64,000 nucleotides of DNA from an uncultured Kocuria sp. (GTDB taxonomy: Bacteria; Actinomycetota; Actinomycetes; Actinomycetales; Micrococcaceae), in assembly GCF_947500125.1 (NCBI RefSeq), contig NZ_CANMRA010000005.1, forward strand, positions 62,001 to 126,000. The letters are read 5' to 3'. The position numbers and the translations under genes were made by a program. The stretch's first letter is position 1. Every line of letters starts with the position of its first letter. A model generated the notes under the pieces. That model did no database searches. It was not told the origin of the DNA and saw nothing but the letters and a program-made list of their open reading frames with translations. This document shows positions 29,035-39,686 of the stretch, piece after piece.

Positions 29035-29640
29035 TCAGTCGAAGATCGGCTCCGCGCTGCGGGAGCGCTTGAGCTCGTAGAACCCCGGGTAGTCGGCCAG
29101 CAGCACGGCGCCGTCGAAGACCTTGCCGGCCTCCTCGCCCGTGGGGGCCGGGGACATGACCGGTCCGAAGAAGGCCGTGCCGTTGACGGCGATCACCGGG
29201 GTGCCGACGTCGTCGCCCACCCGGTCCTGCGCCTCCTTCTGCGAGGCCCGGACCAGGTCGTCCCAGCGGTCGGTGTCCGCGGCGGCGGCCAGCTCGGCCG
29301 GGAGGCCGACCTCGGCCAGGGACTCGGCGATCACGGCGCGGAAGTCCTTCTGCCCGCCGGGGTGGAGCCGGGTCCCCATGGCGTCGTAGAGCGCCTTGAC
29401 GTGCTCGGGGCCGTGCTCCTCACGGGCGGCCACGACGACGCGGACCGGGCCCCAGGCCTTCTGCAGGAACGTCCTGTAGTCCTCGGGCAGCTCGTCCCGC
29501 CCCTCGTTGAGGACGGCCAGCGACATGATCCGCCAGTCCACCTCGACGTCGCGGACCTTCTCCACCTCGAGCATCCAGCGGGAGGTCATCCACGCCCAGG
29601 GGCACGCGGGGTCGAACCAGAAATCCACCTTGTCCGTCAT
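29035..29640 (-). CDS. DsbA-family protein, mycothiol-dependent nitroreductase-like
   Basis: A 201-residue thioredoxin-fold protein with a helical insert. It resembles the actinobacterial Rv2466c family of mycothiol-dependent reductases. The active site reads DPACPWAW (residues 10-17), so only one cysteine is present where CPWC is found in Rv2466c. The cis-Pro region is GTPVIAV. No signal peptide is seen, so it is cytoplasmic and not the partner of the VKOR protein. Good ribosome site (AGGAGAGGAAG) before the ATG. The monothiol site would fit mycothiol mixed-disulfide chemistry; that part is inference. Confidence 0.8.
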   Translation of the reverse strand: MTDKVDFWFDPACPWAWMTSRWMLEVEKVRDVEVDWRIMSLAVLNEGRDELPEDYRTFLQKAWGPVRVVVAAREEHGPEHVKALYDAMGTRLHPGGQKDFRAVIAESLAEVGLPAELAAAADTDRWDDLVRASQKEAQDRVGDDVGTPVIAVNGTAFFGPVMSPAPTGEEAGKVFDGAVLLADYPGFYELKRSRSAEPIFD

Positions 29641-29703
29641 CAGCTTCCTCTCCTGCGGGCGTCCGCCCGGATGGCGGACGCGTCACCGGGTAGAAGCCAC
29701 GGA

Positions 29704-30999
<1,296 letters not shown>

Positions 31000-31077
31000 G
31001 AAACAGTCCTCTGGTCGGGGTACGGGAATCCTCGTCCAGGATAGGCGAGGACCGGGCCCGGCCCCAACATCGGGGCG

Positions 31078-31149
31078 CCCCGGTGCGCCGCGACTGGTCG
31101 GGTCGCGGCGCACCGGGGTGCGGCGGGGCGGGGTGCGGCGGGGCGGGGT
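31078..31149 (-). terminator. Terminator after clpP2 plus 15-bp tandem repeat
   Basis: A perfect 16-bp stem (31078-31093 with 31103-31118, 9-nt loop) lies downstream of clpP2 on the minus strand. Between it and the clpP2 stop, tgcggcggggcgggg is repeated twice in tandem (31119-31148). Confidence 0.7.
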
Positions 31150-31156
31150 GCCCGGG

Positions 31157-31834
31157 TCAGGAGGTGACGGTCGCGGGCTTGTGGATCTTCCGGGACTCCA
31201 GGACGTGGTCCACGATCCCGTACTCCTGGGCGGCGGCCGCGGTGAGGATCTTGTCGCGCTCGATGTCCCGGTTGACCTCCTCGGCGGTCTTGCCGGAGTG
31301 CAGGGCCAGGGTCTCCTCCAGCCACTCGCGCATGCGCATGATCTCGTTGGCCTGGATCTCGATGTCCGAGGCCTGGCCGCCGCCCTGGCCGGACATGGCC
31401 GGCTGGTGGATCAGCACGCGGGCGTTCGGCAGGGCCAGGCGCTTGCCCGGGGTGCCGCCGGCGAGCAGCACGGCCGCCGCGGACGCGGCCTGCCCGAGGC
31501 AGACCGTCTGGACCTCGGGGCGGATGAACTGCATCGTGTCGTAGATGGCGGTCATCGCGGTGAACGACCCGCCCGGGGAGTTGATGTACATCGTGATGTC
31601 CCGGTCGGCGTCCTGCGCCTCGAGCACGAGCAGCTGGGCCATGACGTCGTCGGCCGAGGCGTCGTCGACCTGGACGCCCAGGAAGATGATCCGGTCCTCG
31701 AACAGCTTGGTGTACGGGTTCTGCCGGCGGTACCCGTAGGGGGTGCGCTCCTCGAAGTCGGGGAGCACGTAGCGGCTGGTGGGCAGGGCGGCCGCGGAAC
31801 CGGCCGTGGACGAGGGTCCGTGGGTGAAGGTCAT
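31157..31834 (-). CDS. clpP2: ATP-dependent Clp protease proteolytic subunit ClpP2
   Basis: Serine protease subunit of 225 aa that pairs with ClpP1 in a mixed tetradecamer. The nucleophile is in [11 protein letters not shown], the His in LIHQPAMSG, and the Asp region is DIERDK. Residues 1-30 are variable. [12 protein letters not shown]-type handle sequence ([13 protein letters not shown]) marks the ClpP2 class. It lies downstream of clpP1 by 61 nt, so the two are probably one operon. Confidence 0.95.
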   Translation of the reverse strand: MTFTHGPSSTAGSAAALPTSRYVLPDFEERTPYGYRRQNPYTKLFEDRIIFLGVQVDDASADDVMAQLLVLEAQDADRDITMYINSPGGSFTAMTAIYDTMQFIRPEVQTVCLGQAASAAAVLLAGGTPGKRLALPNARVLIHQPAMSGQGGGQASDIEIQANEIMRMREWLEETLALHSGKTAEEVNRDIERDKILTAAAAQEYGIVDHVLESRKIHKPATVTS

Positions 31835-31895
31835 GGTTGAGTTCCTCGGAGGTCTGGAAGAGCGTGCCTGGTGGATGGGTGGGACCGCCGAGGTC

Positions 31896-32576
31896 CTACT
31901 CCTGGTCCTTCGTGTCCTGGTCCTTCATGGTCCCGCCGCCGCCGGTCATGGAACCGGCCGAGCTGGCGATGTGGTCGAAGAAGCCGTACTCGAGGCCCCG
32001 CTGGGCGTCGAACCAGTTGTCGCGGTCGTTGTCCCGGAGGATCGTCTCGAGGGACTGGCCGGTCTGCTCGGCCGTGAGCTCCGCGAGGCGCTGCTTCATC
32101 GAGAGGATCAGCTCGGCCTGGACCCGGATGTCCGAGGCCGTGCCGCCCATGCCGCCGGAGGGCTGGTGCATGAGGATCCGGGCGTTCGGGGTGGAGTAGC
32201 GCTTGCCCTTGGTGCCCGAGGAGAGCAGGAACTGGCCCATCGACGCCGCCAGGCCGGTGGCCACGGTCACCACGTCGTTCGGGATGAGCTGCATGGTGTC
32301 GTAGATGGCCATGCCGGCGGTGACGGACCCGCCCGGGGAGTTGATGTACAGGAAGATGTCCGCCTGCGGGTCCTCGGCCGAGAGCAGCAGCATCTGCGAG
32401 CAGATGAGGTTCGCGTTGTCGTCGCGCACCTCGGAGCCCAGCCAGATGATGCGCTCCTTGAGCAGCCGGTTGTAGACGTAGTCGTCCTGGCCGCCCATGG
32501 GGCCGCCGCCCTGGAGGCGCGGGCCGGTGGAGGTTGCGTGGGTCGAGCCGAACGGCGACTCGTGAGCGGAGGTCAT
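31896..32576 (-). CDS. clpP1: ATP-dependent Clp protease proteolytic subunit ClpP1
   Basis: A 226-residue ClpP protease subunit. The catalytic Ser is in [11 protein letters not shown] and the His in [11 protein letters not shown]. Residues 1-30 before [14 protein letters not shown] are a variable N-terminus, probably in part a propeptide. The start is ATG 32576 with AGAGG 9 nt upstream. A longer open frame exists but has no support. It is first of clpP1-clpP2, and an upstream TAGTGT box is a candidate promoter. I see no clear ClgR operator. Confidence 0.95.
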   Translation of the reverse strand: MTSAHESPFGSTHATSTGPRLQGGGPMGGQDDYVYNRLLKERIIWLGSEVRDDNANLICSQMLLLSAEDPQADIFLYINSPGGSVTAGMAIYDTMQLIPNDVVTVATGLAASMGQFLLSSGTKGKRYSTPNARILMHQPSGGMGGTASDIRVQAELILSMKQRLAELTAEQTGQSLETILRDNDRDNWFDAQRGLEYGFFDHIASSAGSMTGGGGTMKDQDTKDQE

Positions 32577-32623
32577 GTAACGGTGCCTCTTTCGTCCGTG
32601 TGGTCCGGTGATCTCTGAACAGA

Positions 32624-32629
32624 ACACTA
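32624..32629 (-). promoter_or_regulatory. Candidate -10 box of clpP1-clpP2
   Basis: TAGTGT on the minus strand, about 48 nt upstream of clpP1, within the AT-richest part of the gap (ACTAGTGTTCTGTTCAGAG). Confidence 0.4.
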
Positions 32630-32710
32630 GTGCCCGCTCCGGGTCCCGGCCGGTCCCCGTCCGGGTTGTTCGCTGATGGCGCATGGTCGGGCGTGCGCTC
32701 CCGCGACGGA

Positions 32711-32750
32711 CGAAGGCGCCGCCGTCCCGGGCGGGACGGCGGCGCCTTCG
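32711..32750 (-). terminator. Terminator downstream of tig
   Basis: Perfect 18-bp stem (32711-32728 with 32733-32750) and a 4-nt loop gggc, 17 nt after the tig stop. Confidence 0.8.
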
Positions 32751-32767
32751 ACAGCGGTCTCAGGACC

Positions 32768-34219
32768 TCACTTGGCGGAGTCCGGGGAGTCGGCCGACTC
32801 GGCGGACTCCGGGGAGTCGGCGGACTCCGGGGACTCGGGCGAGTCCGCGGACTCCTCCTCGGTGCCGGGGGTCGGGGCCGCGGTGGTCTCCTCGGGCTCG
32901 ACCTCCTCGGCGGGCTCCCCCGCCTGCTCCTCGCCCTGGGGGCGCACGAACTCGGAGAGGTCCACCGTGTTGCCCTCGGTGTCGGTGACGGTCGCGTACT
33001 CCAGGACCTTGGCCAGGGCCTTGCGGCGGCGCACCTCGCCCACCATCAGACCGGCCTGGCCCGAGGAGTCCAGCAGCTGGGCGAACTGGTTCGGGTCCAT
33101 GCCGTACTGCTGGGACATGTTGACGATGTAGTCGATCAGCTCGGACTGCTCGACGCCGATCTCCTCGGCCTCGGCGACCGCGTCCAGCACGATCTCGTTG
33201 CGGAAGGCGTCCTCGGCGTTCTTCTGCACCTCGGCCCGGTGGTCCGGGGTGTCGTGGTCGGCCTCGGCCTGCGGGTTGTCGAAGTGCTGGGCGATCTGCT
33301 CGTCGATCACGGCCTGCGGCACGGGGATCTCCACGAGGGCCAGCAGCTTCTCCAGGACCTTGTCGCGGGCCTCGACGCCCTGCTCCACCACGCTGCCCTC
33401 GGCGGCCTGCTTCTTCAGGTCCTCCTTGAGCTCCTCGATGGTGTCGAACTCGGAGGCCAGCTGCGCGAACTCGTCGTCGGCCTCGGGCAGCTCGCGCTCC
33501 TTGACGGCGGTGACCTTGACCTTGACGGTCGCGTCCTCGCCGCTGTGCTCGCCGCCGGCGAGCTTGGTCTCGAAGGTGGCGTCCTCGTCGGCGGAGAGGC
33601 CGGTGATGGCCTCGTCCATGCCGTCGAGCATCGTGCCGGCGCCCACCTGGTAGGACAGGTCGTTGGCGGCGTCGACCTCCTCGCCGTCGACCAGGGCCTG
33701 CAGGTCGAGGGTCACGAAGTCGCCCTCGGCGGCCGGGCGGTCCACGGTCTTGAGGGTGCCGAAGCGCCCGCGCAGCTCGTCGAGGGCCTTCTGCTCGTCC
33801 TCGGCGGAGGCCTCGCGGGCCTCGACCTCGACCTCGAGGCCCTTGTAGTCGGGCAGCTCGATCTCGGGGCGCACGGCCACGTCGATCTCGACCTTGGTGT
33901 CGGCCTCGCGGTTCGTCTCGTCCGGCTTGGTGACGACCTCGACCTGGGGCTGGGTCAGCGGCGTGATCTCGTTCTCGGCGAGGGCCTGCTGGAAGAAGGT
34001 GTTCAGGCCCTCGTTGAGGGCGTTCTCGACGACGAAGTCGAAGCCCACGCGCTGCTCGATCAGCCGCGCCGGAACCTTGCCGCGGCGGAAGCCGGGGACC
34101 TGGATCTGGTTGGCGAGCGAGGTGTAGGTCTGGTCGATGAACGGCTTCAGTTCCGCGAACGGGACGTCCACCACGATCTTGACCTGGGTGGGGTTGAGTT
34201 TCTCGACGGCGCTCTTCAC
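32768..34219 (-). CDS. tig: Trigger factor (ribosome-associated chaperone)
   Basis: A 483-residue trigger factor. The ribosome-binding signature is [17 protein letters not shown] near residues 45-60, as expected for the GFRxGKxP motif. The FKBP-type PPIase domain lies at roughly 155-245 and the C-terminal chaperone arms at 250-430. The start is GTG 34219 ([14 protein letters not shown]) with AGGAG 10 nt upstream. The last 55 residues are an acidic Ser/Pro/Glu tail with repeated ADSPES units, far beyond the normal end. It lies upstream of clpP1-clpP2, a common neighbourhood, but behind its own terminator. Confidence 0.95.
   Translation of the reverse strand: MKSAVEKLNPTQVKIVVDVPFAELKPFIDQTYTSLANQIQVPGFRRGKVPARLIEQRVGFDFVVENALNEGLNTFFQQALAENEITPLTQPQVEVVTKPDETNREADTKVEIDVAVRPEIELPDYKGLEVEVEAREASAEDEQKALDELRGRFGTLKTVDRPAAEGDFVTLDLQALVDGEEVDAANDLSYQVGAGTMLDGMDEAITGLSADEDATFETKLAGGEHSGEDATVKVKVTAVKERELPEADDEFAQLASEFDTIEELKEDLKKQAAEGSVVEQGVEARDKVLEKLLALVEIPVPQAVIDEQIAQHFDNPQAEADHDTPDHRAEVQKNAEDAFRNEIVLDAVAEAEEIGVEQSELIDYIVNMSQQYGMDPNQFAQLLDSSGQAGLMVGEVRRRKALAKVLEYATVTDTEGNTVDLSEFVRPQGEEQAGEPAEEVEPEETTAAPTPGTEEESADSPESPESADSPESAESADSPDSAK
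32771..32860. repeat. Low-complexity repeat in tig 3' end
   Basis: Imperfect repeats of cggactccggggagtcgg encode the acidic ADSPES-type tail of trigger factor. Probably variable in length between strains. Confidence 0.7.
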
Positions 34220-34293
34220 TTCCGCTGCACTCCTGAGTGGTAGGTCGGTTGGGTCTTCCGGTGCCGCTCTCCGGCCCGGGACAGTCGGGAAGG

Positions 34294-34320
34294 CGGCTGC
34301 CCGGCGGGGCCGGGCAGCCG
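34294..34320 (-). terminator. Terminator after tRNA-Pro
   Basis: Perfect 11-bp stem (34294-34304 with 34310-34320), 8 nt beyond the tRNA 3' end and upstream of tig. Confidence 0.65.
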
Positions 34321-34328
34321 CTCCAACG

Positions 34329-34401
34329 TCGGGGCGACAGGACTCGAACCTGCGATCTCCTGCTCCCAAAGCAGGCGCGCTAGCCACTACGCTACGCCCC
34401 G
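34329..34401 (-). tRNA. tRNA-Pro (anticodon TGG)
   Basis: A 73-nt cloverleaf. Acceptor stem CGGGGCG/CGCCCCG with discriminator A. The anticodon stem CCTGC/GCAGG holds loop TTTGGGA. T arm GCAGG-TTCGAGT-CCTGT. CCA is not encoded. Confidence 0.96.
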
Positions 34402-34643
34402 GTACCTGCAGCCTCGGCTGCAACGACTGTGGTCCTGGCACGTGGAAAACGGTCACTTACCAGAAACCACCGGCGAGTCTACCGGCTGGGCGGACGGGGC
34501 CGCACCTCGGCCCCGCCGGACCCCGTCCGGGTCGCTCCGCACGGGCTCCGCCGGCCGCCTTCCGCCGCCCCGTCCCGCCGCCGGGATTTGACACCGCGCG
34601 CGCCGGGCCGGTTAATGGGATGGGCCTCGTCGGAGCGCCCTGC

Positions 34644-34714
34644 GGGGATGTAGCTCAATGGTAGAGCCTCAGTCTTCCAAACTGATTACGCGGGTTCGAT
34701 TCCCGTCATCCCCT
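34644..34714 (+). tRNA. tRNA-Gly (anticodon TCC)
   Basis: A 71-nt cloverleaf. Acceptor GGGGATG/CATCCCC, anticodon stem TCAGT/ACTGA with loop CTTCCAA, T arm GCGGGTTCGATTCCCGT. CCA is not encoded. Confidence 0.96.
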
Positions 34715-34722
34715 CGTCGCCA

Positions 34723-34755
34723 CGAACGCCCCGGTCCCCTGGACCGGGGCGTTCG
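34723..34755. terminator. Bidirectional terminator tRNA-Gly / methyltransferase
   Basis: Perfect 15-bp stem (34723-34737 with 34741-34755), 3-nt loop, between convergent genes. Confidence 0.8.
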
Positions 34756-34800
34756 CCGTTCCGGAGGCACCCCCGGGCCCGCCGGGCCGCGGCCGCCCCG

Positions 34801-35442
34801 TCAGCGGACGAGACCGACGACCTGCCAGAACCGGCCGCGGTGGGCGTACACGGGCCGCAGGCCCCGGCCGCGCAGCACCGCGAGCATGGCCTCCGGGGAG
34901 TGCGCGTAGTTGCGGAACGACCGCCCCGTGGCCCGGTAGAAGACGTTGAGCAGGGCCAGTGACGCCCGGATCCCCGGGGTGCGGGGCGGGAAGCTGAGGA
35001 CCAGGAGCCGGTCCGCGTGGTCGGCGGCGGCCGTGAGCAGCCGCTCGTGGTCGGGATAGCAGCACACCACGCGGTGCAGGACGACGACGTCGTGGGGCTC
35101 CACCCCACCGGGGTCGGCGGCGATGTCGATCCGGCGCCGGGCCGTGCGGCCGACCGTCCCGGCCGCCGCGGCGAGAGCCGCGGCCTCGGCCTCGTAGGAG
35201 TCCACGAGCTCGAGATTGGTGGTGCGGGCCGCGCCGCGGCGCAGCAGCTCGAGCTGGACCTCCCCGACCCCGCCGCCGATCTCGAGCACGCTGGCGCCCT
35301 CGATCCCCCGGGCGTCCAGGAAGCCGAGGAGCCGGCGCGTGGTCCGGTCCGGGCCGGAACGCCGGTACCGGGCGGCGAGGTGGCGGGCGAGCCGGGGCCC
35401 GAACACGCCCTCGTAGGCCCCGGGACCGCAGCAGCTGGTCAT
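34801..35442 (-). CDS. Class I SAM-dependent methyltransferase
   Basis: A 213-residue Rossmann-fold methyltransferase. Motif I is VLEIGGGVGEVQLELLRRG (about 52-70), the acidic residue after strand 2 is in LELVDSYEAE, and motif IV is HDVVVLHRVVCCYPDHERLL. The overall style resembles Mg-protoporphyrin O-methyltransferase-like proteins, but no porphyrin pathway gene is nearby and the substrate is unknown. An N-terminal CCGPGAYEGVFG precedes it. TATCCT ends 6 nt before the ATG, so it is probably leaderless. Single-gene unit. Confidence 0.8.
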   Translation of the reverse strand: MTSCCGPGAYEGVFGPRLARHLAARYRRSGPDRTTRRLLGFLDARGIEGASVLEIGGGVGEVQLELLRRGAARTTNLELVDSYEAEAAALAAAAGTVGRTARRRIDIAADPGGVEPHDVVVLHRVVCCYPDHERLLTAAADHADRLLVLSFPPRTPGIRASLALLNVFYRATGRSFRNYAHSPEAMLAVLRGRGLRPVYAHRGRFWQVVGLVR

Positions 35443-35448
35443 GGCACC

Positions 35449-35454
35449 AGGATA
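35449..35454 (-). promoter_or_regulatory. -10 box TATCCT, leaderless arrangement (methyltransferase)
   Basis: The minus-strand hexamer ends 6 nt before ATG 35442. Confidence 0.5.
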
Positions 35455-35473
35455 TCCCCGCCCGGGACCCGCG

Positions 35474-36364
35474 TCAGCGCTGGCAGGAGGGGCACCAGAA
35501 GAGCGTTCGCCCCTCCAGCTCCCCCGCCGCCACGGGCGTCCCGCACCGGCGGCACGGCAGGCCCTGGCGCCGGTAGACCAGGTGGGCGTGCTCGGGCCAC
35601 GCCTGCTCCTCCCCGGTCCCCGGACGGTCCGAGGGGTCGGTCGTCACGATCCGGCCGAGCCGCACGCCGGTGCGCATGAGGGCCGCGCTCTCCGCCCACA
35701 GCTCCCGCAGCACGGGCTCGCCGAGAGCCCGCCCCGGCGTCATGGGATCCAGTCCGCGCCGGAACAGCGACTCCGCCCGGAAGATGTTGCCCACCCCGGC
35801 CACGACGGCCTGGTCCATGAGCAGCGCGCCCACCGGCCTGCGGCTGCGCCGGACCGCGGCCACGAAGGGTGCGGGGTCCGCGTGCGGGTCGAGCGGGTCC
35901 GGCCCCAGCCGCCCCCGGGCCGCCTCGGCCTCGGCGGAGCTCTCGAGCACGCACAGCGCCGGCCCGCGCAGGTCGGCCCAACCCTCGTCCCCGACCAGCC
36001 GCACGCGCACCGCCCCCACCGGAGGGGGCGGCAGCGGCGGGCCGCCGGCGGGGGCGCCGTCGTCGTGCGCCTCCCGCTCACCGATCCGGCGCGGGGCCCC
36101 GATCGAGGAGGCGCCGCGGAAGCGGTCGGTGCCGCCGAAGCTCCACGCGCCGTAGAGGCCGAGGTGCGAGCGCAGCACGCGGTCCCCGGCGAAGTCGAGG
36201 AACAGCTGCTTGCCGTGGGCCCGCGCCGCCTCGAGCACGGCACCGTCCAGGGCGGCCGCCCCGTCGGCGAAGCGGCCCTGCGGGGAACTCACGGACAGGG
36301 CCTGTCCCACGAAGCAGTCGGCGAACTGGCGGGCGAGCCGGTGGACCGAGTGGCCCTCCGGCAC
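35474..36364 (-). CDS. nei: Fpg/Nei family DNA glycosylase/AP lyase
   Basis: Base-excision repair glycosylase, 296 aa. After the initiator Met, Pro2-Glu3 (MPEGHSVHRLA) are the catalytic residues. The H2TH domain includes QAVVAGVGNIFRAESLFRRG, and the C-terminal zinc finger is CRRCG and CPSC. MPEGHS and the overall form resemble the actinobacterial Nei (endonuclease VIII) branch more than Fpg (MPELPE). GTG start immediately after the rpiB stop (TGAGTG), so it is transcribed and probably re-initiated from rpiB. Confidence 0.92.
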   Translation of the reverse strand: MPEGHSVHRLARQFADCFVGQALSVSSPQGRFADGAAALDGAVLEAARAHGKQLFLDFAGDRVLRSHLGLYGAWSFGGTDRFRGASSIGAPRRIGEREAHDDGAPAGGPPLPPPPVGAVRVRLVGDEGWADLRGPALCVLESSAEAEAARGRLGPDPLDPHADPAPFVAAVRRSRRPVGALLMDQAVVAGVGNIFRAESLFRRGLDPMTPGRALGEPVLRELWAESAALMRTGVRLGRIVTTDPSDRPGTGEEQAWPEHAHLVYRRQGLPCRRCGTPVAAGELEGRTLFWCPSCQR

Positions 36365-36886
36365 TCAGGCCTCCCGTGCGGCCGGGAACTCGCGCGGGCG
36401 CAGCCCCTCGAGCTTGCCGGCGACGGTGCCGGTGGACTCGTACTCGCCGATCTGCGCGATCCGGCGCTCGTGGCGCTCCTCGCCGGAGAAGGGCTCCGCC
36501 AGGAACGCCCGGACGATGCCCAGCGCCTCCTCCTGGGGGTGCTGGCGCCCGCCGACCGCCACGACCTGGGCGTCGTTGTGCTGGCGCGCGAGCCGGGCCG
36601 TGTCCAGGTTCCAGGCCAGGGCGGCGCGGATCCCCTCGACCTTGTTCGCGGCGATCTGCTCGCCGTTGCCGGACCCGCCCAGGACGATGCCGAGGGAGTC
36701 GAGCCCCGCCTCCCGGTCCGCCCGGACGGCGAGCGCGGCGCTGATGCAGAACGCGGGGTAGTCGTCGAGGGCGTCGTACTCGGCGGGTCCGTGGTCGACG
36801 AGGTCGTAGCCGGCGGCGACGAGCTCCTCCACCAGGTAGCGGGAGAGGTCCAGGCCGGCGTGGTCGGTGGCGATGTGGACGCGCAT
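36365..36886 (-). CDS. rpiB: Ribose-5-phosphate isomerase B
   Basis: Interconverts ribose-5-phosphate and ribulose-5-phosphate in the pentose phosphate pathway. It is 173 aa. Visible family segments are MRVHIATDHAGLDL, VLGGSGNGEQIAANKVEGIRAAL and the QHNDAQVVAVGGR region. The anion-binding loop is SGNGE. C-terminal 15-20 residues are extra. The start is ATG 36886 with AGGAG 10 nt upstream; a longer open frame is a shadow. First gene of rpiB-nei. Confidence 0.94.
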   Translation of the reverse strand: MRVHIATDHAGLDLSRYLVEELVAAGYDLVDHGPAEYDALDDYPAFCISAALAVRADREAGLDSLGIVLGGSGNGEQIAANKVEGIRAALAWNLDTARLARQHNDAQVVAVGGRQHPQEEALGIVRAFLAEPFSGEERHERRIAQIGEYESTGTVAGKLEGLRPREFPAAREA

Positions 36887-37031
36887 GGGCGGCGTGCTCC
36901 TGGGGTTCGCGGGAACGGGGCGGGATCGTGGCGCGGGGCCCGCGGAGGCGGACCGGCCGCCCTCCAGCGTATCGGGTGCCGCGGCCGCGCGGACCGGCCG
37001 GGGGCTCCCGCGGCGGCCGGGGCCCGGGGGG

Positions 37032-37037
37032 CATAAT
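37032..37037 (+). promoter_or_regulatory. Candidate -10 box of pepN
   Basis: CATAAT, 82 nt upstream of the pepN GTG, in an otherwise G-rich stretch. No clear -35. Confidence 0.4.
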
Positions 37038-37118
37038 GGGACGAATCCCTGCGGCCCACCGGTCGCGGACGCCCCGACCCCCACGTGATCCCGACCCCGA
37101 CGAGAGGACGGCGCTGAA

Positions 37119-39686
37119 GTGCCCGGAACCAACCTGACCCGCCAGGAGGCGGCCGCGCGGGCCGAGACCGTGGCGGTGGACGCCTACGAGGTGGTCCTCG
37201 ACCTCACCCGCGGCAAGCGCGTCTTCCGCTCCACGACCAGCGTGCGCTTCCGGGCGACCCCGGGCTCCGCGACGTTCATCGACGCGATCACCGACGCGGT
37301 GCACTCCGTGGTGCTCAACGGCACGGAGCTCGACCCCGCCGAGGTCTCGGACGGCGTGCGGATCCAGCTGCCCGGGCTCGCCGCGGACAACGTGCTGACG
37401 GTCGAGTCGGACTGCCGGTACATGAACACCGGCGAGGGCCTGCACCGGTTCGTGGACCCGGTCGACGACGAGGTGTACCTCTACACCCAGTTCGAGGTGG
37501 CGGACACCCGGCGGATGTTCGCCGTGTTCGAGCAGCCGGACCTCAAGGCGCGCTTCGCGTACACGGTCACGGCCCCCGCGCACTGGACGGTGGTCTCGAC
37601 CCAGCCCACTCCGGAGCCCGTCCCCGCCGGTGCGGGCGCCGCCACGTGGTCCTTCGCCCCCACCCCGGTGGTGCCCTGCTACGTGACGGCGCTGATCGCC
37701 GGCCCCTACGCCTCGGTGCACGACGAGCTCACCAGCGCCGACGGCCGCACGATCCCCCTGGGCCTGTACGCCCGGCGCTCGCTCATGGAGCACGTGGAGG
37801 CCGAGGAGATGTTCGGCATCACCAAGCAGGGCTTCGAGTTCTTCGAGGCGCAGTTCGGGGTGCCCTACCCGTTCGAGAAGTACGACCAGCTGTTCGTCCC
37901 GCAGTTCAACGCCGGGGCCATGGAGAACGCCGGCGCGGTGACCTTCGTGGAGCTCTACGTCTTCCGCTCCCGGCCCACGCAGGCCCGGGTGGAGCGGCGG
38001 GCCATCACGGTCCTGCACGAGCTCGCCCACATGTGGTTCGGCGACTTCGTGACCATGCGCTGGTGGAACGACCTGTGGCTCAACGAGTCCTTCGCCGAGT
38101 TCATGTCCACCCTCGCCGCGGCGGAGAACACCCGCTGGACCGACGCGTGGACCACGTTCGCCGCCGGGGAGAAGTCCTGGGGGTACGAGCAGGACCAGCT
38201 GCCCACCACGCACCCCATCAAGGCCGAGATCCGCGACCTCGAGGACGTGCTGGTGAACTTCGACGGCATCACCTACGCCAAGGGCGCCTCGGTGCTCAAG
38301 CAGCTGGTGGCCTGGGTGGGCCAGGAGCAGTTCATGGCCGGGCTGAACCGGTACTTCCGCGAGCACGCGTGGGGCAGCACCGAGCTGCGCGACCTCATGG
38401 TCCGGCTCGAGGAGGCCAGCGGACGGGACCTCGACCGGTGGGCCGCGACGTGGCTCGAGACCGCCGGCGTGAACACGCTGAGCCCGGCCCTGGAGACCGA
38501 TCAGGACGGGATCATCCGGGCCTTCCGGATCGAGCAGACCGCGCCCGCGGAGCACCCCACGCTGCGCCCGCACCGGCTGGCCGTGGGCTTCTACGACCAC
38601 GACGCGGAGCGGGGCAAGCTCGTGCGCACGCACCGGGTCGAGCTCGACGTCGACGGCCCCTCCACGGAGGTGCCGGAGCTCGTGGGACGGGAGCTGCCCG
38701 ACCTCGTGCTGCTCAACGACGACGACCTCGCCTACGCGAAGATCCGCCTCGACGAGTGCTCCCTGGACACCGCCCTCACGCACCTGAAGAACTTCGAGGA
38801 CACGCTCCCGCGCGCCCTCGTCCAGGCCTCCGTGTGGGACGGCGTGCACGACGGCGAGACGCCCGCCCGCCGCTACGTGGAGCTCGTGCTCGGCAACATC
38901 GCCCACGAGACGGCCTCGACCGGCATCCAGGTGCAGCTGCGCCAGCTCGACACCGTGCTCGACGGCTACGTCGCGGAGCCCGTGCGGGAGACCACCGTGC
39001 GCGCCGCCGCCGACCGGCTCCGGCGGCTCACCGAGGAGGCGGCCGCCGGATCCGACCAGCAGCTGCAGTTCCTCAGGGCCTTCGCCCGGCACGCCCGCAC
39101 CGAGGAGCAGCTGGACGTGCTCGAGCAGCTCCTCGACGGCCGGCGCTCCCTGCCGGGCCTGGCGCTGGACACCGACCTGCGCTGGAGCCTGCTCACCGCG
39201 CTGTGCGCCGGCGGGCGCCTCGGCGAGGCGGACGTGGACGGGATGCTCGCGCAGGACAACACCGAGAACGGCGCGATCGCGGCCGCCCGCGCCCGGGCCG
39301 CGATCCCCACGGCCGAGGCCAAGGCCCGGGCGTGGCAGCAGATCATGGTGGACGGATCCCTGCCCAACTCGATCCAGGACGCCGCGATCGACGGGTTCCG
39401 CACGGCCGCCGACACCTCGCTGCTGGCGCCCTGGGCCGAGCGGTACTTCGCGGCGATCCCGGACGTGTGGCGCACCCGCACCCACGAGCTCGCCCAGCAG
39501 ATCGCGGTCGGCATGTACCCGAACATCCCCGCCCAGGAGACGGTCGACGCCACGGACGCCTTCCTCGCGGACCTGCCCGAGGACCTGCACGGGCTGCGCC
39601 GGCTCGTCCTCGAGCAGCGCGACGCGACCGCCCGCGCGGTCCGCGCGCAGGCCGTGGACGCCGCCTACGAGGCGGTGCGCGCATGA
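37119..39686 (+). CDS. pepN: Aminopeptidase N (M1 family)
   Basis: Zinc metallo-aminopeptidase of 855 residues that trims N-terminal residues from peptides in the cytoplasm. The exopeptidase motif GAMENAG lies near 265. The zinc site HELAHMWF starts at H300, with the third ligand Glu in NESFAE near 323. The C-terminal ERAP1-like helical domain fills the rest. GTG start with GAGAGG about 11 nt upstream. No signal peptide. The stop overlaps the start of a truncated haemoglobin gene (ATGA). This pepN-glbO pairing recurs in actinobacteria, as in mycobacteria. Confidence 0.96.
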   Translation: MPGTNLTRQEAAARAETVAVDAYEVVLDLTRGKRVFRSTTSVRFRATPGSATFIDAITDAVHSVVLNGTELDPAEVSDGVRIQLPGLAADNVLTVESDCRYMNTGEGLHRFVDPVDDEVYLYTQFEVADTRRMFAVFEQPDLKARFAYTVTAPAHWTVVSTQPTPEPVPAGAGAATWSFAPTPVVPCYVTALIAGPYASVHDELTSADGRTIPLGLYARRSLMEHVEAEEMFGITKQGFEFFEAQFGVPYPFEKYDQLFVPQFNAGAMENAGAVTFVELYVFRSRPTQARVERRAITVLHELAHMWFGDFVTMRWWNDLWLNESFAEFMSTLAAAENTRWTDAWTTFAAGEKSWGYEQDQLPTTHPIKAEIRDLEDVLVNFDGITYAKGASVLKQLVAWVGQEQFMAGLNRYFREHAWGSTELRDLMVRLEEASGRDLDRWAATWLETAGVNTLSPALETDQDGIIRAFRIEQTAPAEHPTLRPHRLAVGFYDHDAERGKLVRTHRVELDVDGPSTEVPELVGRELPDLVLLNDDDLAYAKIRLDECSLDTALTHLKNFEDTLPRALVQASVWDGVHDGETPARRYVELVLGNIAHETASTGIQVQLRQLDTVLDGYVAEPVRETTVRAAADRLRRLTEEAAAGSDQQLQFLRAFARHARTEEQLDVLEQLLDGRRSLPGLALDTDLRWSLLTALCAGGRLGEADVDGMLAQDNTENGAIAAARARAAIPTAEAKARAWQQIMVDGSLPNSIQDAAIDGFRTAADTSLLAPWAERYFAAIPDVWRTRTHELAQQIAVGMYPNIPAQETVDATDAFLADLPEDLHGLRRLVLEQRDATARAVRAQAVDAAYEAVRA

